This document shows, one piece after another, positions 59,041 through 64,000 of a stretch of DNA of 64,000 nucleotides. The stretch spans positions 868,001-932,000 of the forward strand of contig JAMWFC010000122.1 in assembly GCA_027475525.1 (NCBI GenBank), in the 5' to 3' direction. Made by a program: the position numbers and the translations under genes. The DNA is from Macrolepiota albuminosa. Lineage: Eukaryota > Basidiomycota > Agaricomycetes > Agaricales > Agaricaceae. Every line of letters starts with the position of its first letter. Position 1 is the stretch's first letter. Under the pieces are notes generated by a model that saw only the letters and a list, made by a program, of their open reading frames with translations, ran no database searches and was not told the DNA's origin.

Positions 59041-60760
59041 GTGTTTTCACAGACCATCGAGGAGGTGATTGGCGACAATCACGGAGATGTGGCGCTAACG
59101 CTGGAATACGACCATTCTACTAGTCTTGTAAATGTTATGACTACTGCTTTTCTTGACGAAGACGTTTTAACTACTCTATCCGCTACCGATGCTGAGCTTT
59201 CCCAGAAAAACCAAAACATTACCAACTCCGCTCTAGTGTACTTGTACCTTACCGCTTCCGAATCCTTTCAAAACATTGCGTCTACTGATACTTATCTCAC
59301 TACTCTTCCCGGAGCCTCGTCTCCTGCCGTTCTTGGACTTGCCACTCCACAGGCTACAATTCCCCTTTCCACCTCTGTATATAACCAAGCTAACGGTCTC
59401 CTGCCGTTCTTGGACTTGCCACTCCACAGGCTACAATTCCCCTTTCCACCTCTGTATATAACCAAGCTAACGCTCCCAAAAGGAAAGGGGTTCAAGTCAA
59501 AAAGAAATATAAGCCAGTTGCGCTTAAAACAAAACCCATCGCTACGCACTCTCCCGAGATGTTTAGAATCAAGCGCCAGATCATTGGCGACTCTCTTGCC
59601 GACATGCCAACCTTACCACCAAATCTGCCACCCTTTCAGCCCACTGGACGTTTTACCGCGGAACGCCAACAACATTTCGCAAAGGAACATGACACAGGAT
59701 TTTTGACCAAAGATGAGTTGAATGTCCTTACCGACCTCGTCGCTAAGCAAAATAAAGCCTTCGCTTGGGAGGACTTGGAATGCGGCAGTCTACGTACAGA
59801 CTTCTTCCTGCCTATCATAATCCCAACCATTCCTCACGTACCATGGACTGAGCACAATCGACCGTTACCACCTGGAATCGAAGGCGAGGTCTGCCAAATC
59901 ATTAGGACCAAGATTAAGGCTGGCGTCTACGAACCTTCCAATAGCTCTTACCGCTCCCGATGGTTTTGCGTCCTCAAAAAGAACAGCAATCTACGCATAG
60001 TTCACAGTCTCGAGCCGCTGAATAGAGTTACAATACAACACTCTGGCATACCGCCTTTTCCTGACCACGTTGCCAAATCTTTTGCCGGGTGTATTTGTGG
60101 TGCCACCCTTGACCTCTACGTTGGCTACAACAAACGCCTCATACACCCTTCTTCCCGAGACCTTACCACTTTTCAAACTCCGTTTGGCGCCTTGCGCCTA
60201 GTCACTTTACTGATGGCGCCCTTAACCGACTCACCCGTGCCAACGAGCCCTTTGAATTTGGGCCAGACCAGGTCACTGCACAACGAGACTTAGTAAAAGC
60301 CTTACAAGATGCCAAACCCCTAGTTCCTATCGACTATAGCTCTGCCGACCCAGTTATTTTGGCGGTGGATACCTTGTACATTGCCGTTGGCTACTTCTTG
60401 TGCCAGTGCCTTAGTGACAACCATAAACAGCGATGTTATAACCGCTTTGGGTCTATTACGCTAAACAACAGAGAATCTTGCTACAGTCAGCCTAAGCTAG
60501 AGCTCTATGGACTCTTCAAAGCCTTCTGGTTGCTAAAGATGTATTTGATTGGCGTACAGAACCTTATAGTTGAAGTTGACGCTAGGTACATCAAGGGCAT
60601 GCTGCAGAATCCCGATATCCAGCCATCCGCTAGCATGAACCGGTGGGTAGTCGCTATCCTCATGTTTCACTTTGAATTGGTACACATCAAGAGCTCTTTC
60701 CACGGACCGGATGGACTCTCTAGGCGACCACGGCAGCCTGGCGACCCGGCAGTGGATCCC
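59041..60760 (+). pseudogene. RT-RNase H of element D with internal RT deletion
   Basis: The fingers and first palm motifs are present (SSYRSRWFCVLKKNSNLRIV, CGATLDLYVGYNKRLIHPSS, FGALRLVTL). The sequence then jumps at about 60216 from VTLLM to ALNRLTRANEPFEFGPDQVT, omitting about 445 bp that in C hold the catalytic FIDD box and the thumb. RNase H (VILAVDTLYIAVGYFLCQCL, ESCYSQPKLELYG, FHGPDGLSRRP) is open from about 60290 to 61099. A 77-bp duplication at 59319-59472 breaks the N-terminal part, and removal restores the frame. Confidence 0.9.
59319..59472. repeat. Exact 77-bp tandem duplication (assembly-type)
   Basis: 59319-59395 equals 59396-59472. Frames 59041-59706 and 59559-60293 become one when a copy is removed. 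Confidence 0.97.
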
Positions 60761-61099
60761 CAGGCAGATAGTGATTTCGAGGACTGGATCAACAGATTAC
60801 ATGGTTTCGTGCACCTTATACAACAGCCAATCCCTCTACTACGATGGCAACAGCCTGCCAGTATCCTTTTACCTCCCATTGTCCCTTACCGCCCCAAGAT
60901 CTTTAGCGCACCCCTCACAGTCTACACAGCAAGCATCCTTGGACAAGACTTGCCACCAGTAAAAGTCGTACAGGAACCCCATCTGCTAAGAGAAGACAGC
61001 AAAAACCTGACCTACGATGCTGTTCCCCGATCTGCCAAAGCAAAGGCGGAAGACAGCCGCTTGTTAATAGTTGAACAATGGATACAAGACCTTAAGTGA

Positions 61100-62421
61100 C
61101 CCGCAGGCCTTACCAACGAGCAATACACAACCTTTATCCAATATGCCACCCACTTCTTCTTTACTGACAACCGCCTTTGGCGACGAAATCGAGATGGCGC
61201 TCACAAGCTGATCATCAAGCCAGAAAGTCGCTTACGGGTCCTCCACGCCATGCATGACGAGCTAGGACATAGAGGTCTGTATGCTACCCAAGCCTCTCTG
61301 TTAGAACGCTTCTGGTGGCCACACGCTAGTGCCAACATCGCCTGGTACATTAGGACTTGCCACCTCTGCCAAATTCAACAAACATGCCAAGTGCTCATAC
61401 CGCCAACCGTTGCAATGCCAGCTCCCCTCTTCAGCAAAATCTACGTTGATACCATGCATATGCCCAAATCCGGTCGCTACAAGTACATTATTCAAGGTCG
61501 TTGCTCGCTAATCCACTGGCCTGAATTTTGAATGCTTCAGAGAGAAAATATGGATGCGGTCACCAAGTGGCTATTTGAGGACGTCATTTGCCGTTGGGGC
61601 GCGCTAAGAGAAATCGTCATGGATAATGGTGCGCCCATCATCAAAGTGCTAACATATCTCGCCAAGAAATACAATATCCATCACATTCAAGTATCTGGCT
61701 ACAACAAGCGTGCCAATGGCCTGGTAGAGAGACCACACTTTGACGTTCGGCAAGCATTCTTCAAGGCAGTCGATGGTGACGAATCTCGCTGGAGTGAAGC
61801 GACATATTCAGTATTTTGGTTGGAAAGAGTTACCATTCGTAAGCGCATGGGTTGTTCTCCCTATTACGTGGCTACTGGCACCCATCCGTTACTCCCTGCC
61901 AACATTATAGAAGCAACCTACCTTCAACCAGCGCCCAACAGCATCTTAGCGACTACCAATCTGATCACCAGACAAGCTATTGATCTCCAGTGAAGGAAGG
62001 AAGATTTAGAGCGACTCCACAAGGTAGTCTTTAGTGCCCGTCGCCAAGCAGCCCTACAATTCGAGACTGAGCATAGCGCCACTATCAAGGATTACAACTT
62101 CCCGAGGGGCGCGCTAGTGCTTATGCGCAACTTCAAAATTGAAACCTCATACAATAAGAAAATGCGCCCACGCTATCTTGGACCTTTGGTAGTTATCTCT
62201 CATAACTGTGGAGGCGCTTACGTGCTCTGTGAATTAGATGGTTCAGTACTACATTGACCTGTTGCCGCCTTTTGCCTATTACCGTATCTTGCCAGGGAAC
62301 AGATTGACTTGCTGTTGGAAGCGCTAGATATCGACACTGCCAAGCTTAGGGAACTTGAAGAAACAGAATTATTGGACGATGATGATTTGCCGACTCTAGT
62401 TGAAGAAGAAGAAAATGATTA
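61100..62421 (+). pseudogene. Integrase and pol C-terminus of element D
   Basis: MHDELGHRG...CHLCQ zinc domain (61250-61370) intact, KIYVDTMHMP (first Asp). Then EIVMDNGAPIIKVL, where Met replaces Thr but the second Asp is kept, and RANGLVERPH (Glu). TGA at 61529-61531 and 62255-62257 coincide with C. A further TGA at 61991 (CGA in C) is private. The acidic tail ends with TAG at 62419. Confidence 0.86.
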
Positions 62422-62857
62422 GAAAAGACTATATATTGATAAGCTCTTTCTTTCTATTACTTACCTTACTTATCTTTCTTGCCGATACTTACTGTAATAT
62501 ATCCAACAGACACTTCCTTACATAGTCAAGTTGCAGCGCTAGCGTGTCGCCAACGCTTAGCGCCCTGCGCAACTCTCGCCAAGGGTTTTTCGCTATGATG
62601 ATTTACTGAGTGTTTCCCTTTTTCCTTAAAATTTGTCTAAGTCCCTCTCCCAACTACTCCTCTCGCTAAAACCTATCTTAGAATACTTGCCGCATGCTTT
62701 CTCTTTACTTTACTTTCTTTGCTTTCTGCTGCTGCGCTAACTCAGATTAAGGGATTTATCCTTACACTCGGCAAGAAGGCAGCAAGGGATTTATATACGC
62801 GTACTGTAACAAGCAAAAAAATTTACATACATGACAGCCTATCTACCCTAAGGTCCG

Positions 62858-64000
62858 TCAGTCTTCACCATCAGAAAGCGGCAGCAAGTCGTCGAAGGGC
62901 AAGAGGTCGCCAATCTGAACATGGTTGAGGGCTTGCCACTCTAGCGCCTCGTTGCAGTCGGCTTGGTATTCTTCGAGGGTCTCCATGCTGCGGGTCAAGT
63001 TTGAATACCGGAGCCGCAAAGCCATGATTTGTTGCTGAACGCGTTCACGCTCGCGACCCAATACCGCATGCATACTTGCCGCACGTACTCCTAGCCGCTC
63101 TATAACCTGAGGAGGGTACAGGGCCACCACAGGATAAACCAAGTCCTCCCCCAGCCACTCGTACGAATCACCAGTGACTCTTGGCTGAGGCTGGGGGGTC
63201 CACGACGAGGGCCCACTCGAGCTTGTCCAGAGCTGTGTTGCCAAGTCGCCCTCACTTACCCAGGGGGCAGCAGGCTCTACCATCAGCAACTCCTGAGACT
63301 TGCCAGGGACATTCCACAAAGTCTCGTCCATTTCCTCCTCAGCATCCTCATTGCCGCCCTCTGCCTCCTCGCGACTTGGTGACCCTCCCTGTGTCTCCTC
63401 CTCCTCGGCTAACTCCTGCGTGCCAGCAGGCTCTCCCATTACAATGTCACCCTTATCTCCTGGGGCGCCAGCAGTTAAAACATTGAGTGGCACGTTTTCA
63501 GGCAAGTTGAAGGGGGACAGTAGGCGGCTGGGGCCAGCCTCACCGCTAACAGGAGGGAGGTGGCTGGCAGCAAGGGCTTCTCCAAGCTCCCTCATCTCTG
63601 TGTCCTCAGCAGTTGGAGAGGAGGGGGGCGACTCGATGCATATGCGCTTGGCCTTACCCTTGCCCTTGCTTGGGGAGGAGGCCTTGCGTTTTTCATGGTG
63701 CTCGCCAGCGCCGCGCTTTCCGACTAATTCCAATTCATCTCCTTGGCGTGTCGGCAGCGCCAAGGAGGACTTGCTGATCTTTGCCGCTCTCCCAGCGGCA
63801 ACCTCCCTATGTTCCCCCTCAACAAACTCCCTAGCCCACTTGACCAAAACCGCCCAGGAAAAGGTCTTCTCCATGAAAAGGTCAGGCGCTCCGCCATGTT
63901 CACAACTCTTGGCGCCATCAATCATACAAGCATGCTTGAGAGTGCCGCAGCGGTAACAGGGTTGGGCGCCAGTGGGGAACCAGCAACTTTCGGGGTCGTT
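62858..64000 (-). CDS. Antisense cargo gene of element D, 5' part outside window
   Basis: This is the cleanest copy, open on the minus strand from the window edge to a stop at 62858. The Cys-cluster exon enters at 64000 with the CWFPTGAQPCYRCG core. MIDGAKSCEHGGAPDLFMEK and a helix (VLVKWAREFVEGEHREVAAG) follow, then a basic NLS-like stretch (EKRKASSPSKGKGKAKR), an acidic/Ser linker, WLGEDLVYPVVALYPPQVIE and a coiled coil (SNLTRSMETLEEYQADCNEA). It ends ALEWQALNHVQIGDLLPFDD. The same exon in C has a frameshift near 42260 that D lacks. Upstream exons would lie beyond 64000. I infer a nuclear or nucleic-acid-associated role only from the Cys cluster and basic stretch; no known family was recognised. 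Confidence 0.78.
   Translation of the reverse strand, partial: NDPESCWFPTGAQPCYRCGTLKHACMIDGAKSCEHGGAPDLFMEKTFSWAVLVKWAREFVEGEHREVAAGRAAKISKSSLALPTRQGDELELVGKRGAGEHHEKRKASSPSKGKGKAKRICIESPPSSPTAEDTEMRELGEALAASHLPPVSGEAGPSRLLSPFNLPENVPLNVLTAGAPGDKGDIVMGEPAGTQELAEEEETQGGSPSREEAEGGNEDAEEEMDETLWNVPGKSQELLMVEPAAPWVSEGDLATQLWTSSSGPSSWTPQPQPRVTGDSYEWLGEDLVYPVVALYPPQVIERLGVRAASMHAVLGRERERVQQQIMALRLRYSNLTRSMETLEEYQADCNEALEWQALNHVQIGDLLPFDDLLPLSDGED

Larger units (their letters stand above)
55468..64000 (+). mobile_element. Ty3/gypsy element D with antisense cargo, right end outside window
   Basis: Same family as C, with closely related LTR, gag, pol and antisense gene. The left flank is CTGT. The RT carries a ~445-bp internal deletion, so this copy cannot copy itself. 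It shares several premature stops with C. The 3' LTR lies beyond the window. Confidence 0.92.

Noticed and set aside
4020..59472. The 77-bp duplications as a genuine VNTR, integration footprint or CRISPR-like array
   Set aside because: Units have no common sequence, always occur exactly twice, always have one length, and removing one copy repairs reading frames. That is an assembly overlap pattern.
1..64000. tRNA, rRNA, CRISPR arrays, bacterial insertion sequences, toxin or biosynthetic clusters
   Set aside because: None recognised on either strand. The lone P450 is not accompanied by other pathway genes in the window.

Overview
The window looks like a repeat-rich stretch of a filamentous basidiomycete genome, probably an Agaricomycete. 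The evidence is three multi-exon genes with introns of about 50 nt (a DUF6533-type and a DUF6534-type membrane protein, and a microsomal P450), together with Ty3/gypsy, Ty1/copia and tyrosine-recombinase retroelements of fungal type. Family names rest on motif recognition, because no search could be run.

Layout. 1-3700: a minus-strand tyrosine-recombinase retrotransposon (gag, RT-RNase H, YR) cut by the window edge. 3701-7976: decayed repeat remnants, with a minus-strand gag relic and a Copia-type LTR. 7977-15507: the only host-gene island, with a DUF6533 gene (+), a DUF6534 gene (-, 19 exons reconstructed, 329 aa) and a P450 (-, 12 exons reconstructed, 506 aa). 15508-18280: nothing convincing. 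18281-19042: a Copia RT/RNase H relic and part of its LTR. 19043-23046: the left half of a chromovirus-like gypsy element (A1). 23047-47413: a complete gypsy element (B, 1043-bp LTRs) carrying a complete related element (C, 33775-45179, about 942-bp LTRs) inside it. 47414-55049: the right half of a second chromovirus-like gypsy copy (A2), with a 950-bp antisense solo LTR in its chromodomain-proximal region. 55050-55467: a Copia leader relic. 55468-64000: a third B/C-type element (D), leaving the window.

Two observations dominate. First, 13 exact tandem duplications, every one with a period of exactly 77 bp, are scattered over unrelated sequence and break otherwise continuous reading frames. 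This is the signature of unmerged k=77 overlaps from a de Bruijn assembly, not biology, and frames should be read after removing one copy. Second, elements B, C and D each carry a long spliced gene on the opposite strand between integrase and 3' LTR. It has a conserved Cys cluster, a basic/Ser-Pro/acidic linker and a C-terminal helical segment. In B this gene is split by element C and reads straight through once C is removed. A2 has an antisense coiled-coil gene in the same place. This antisense cargo is the best candidate for an undescribed system here.

All gypsy open reading frames are broken, many by CGA to TGA changes. C and D share identical stops, so this lineage seems to have multiplied after it was damaged.
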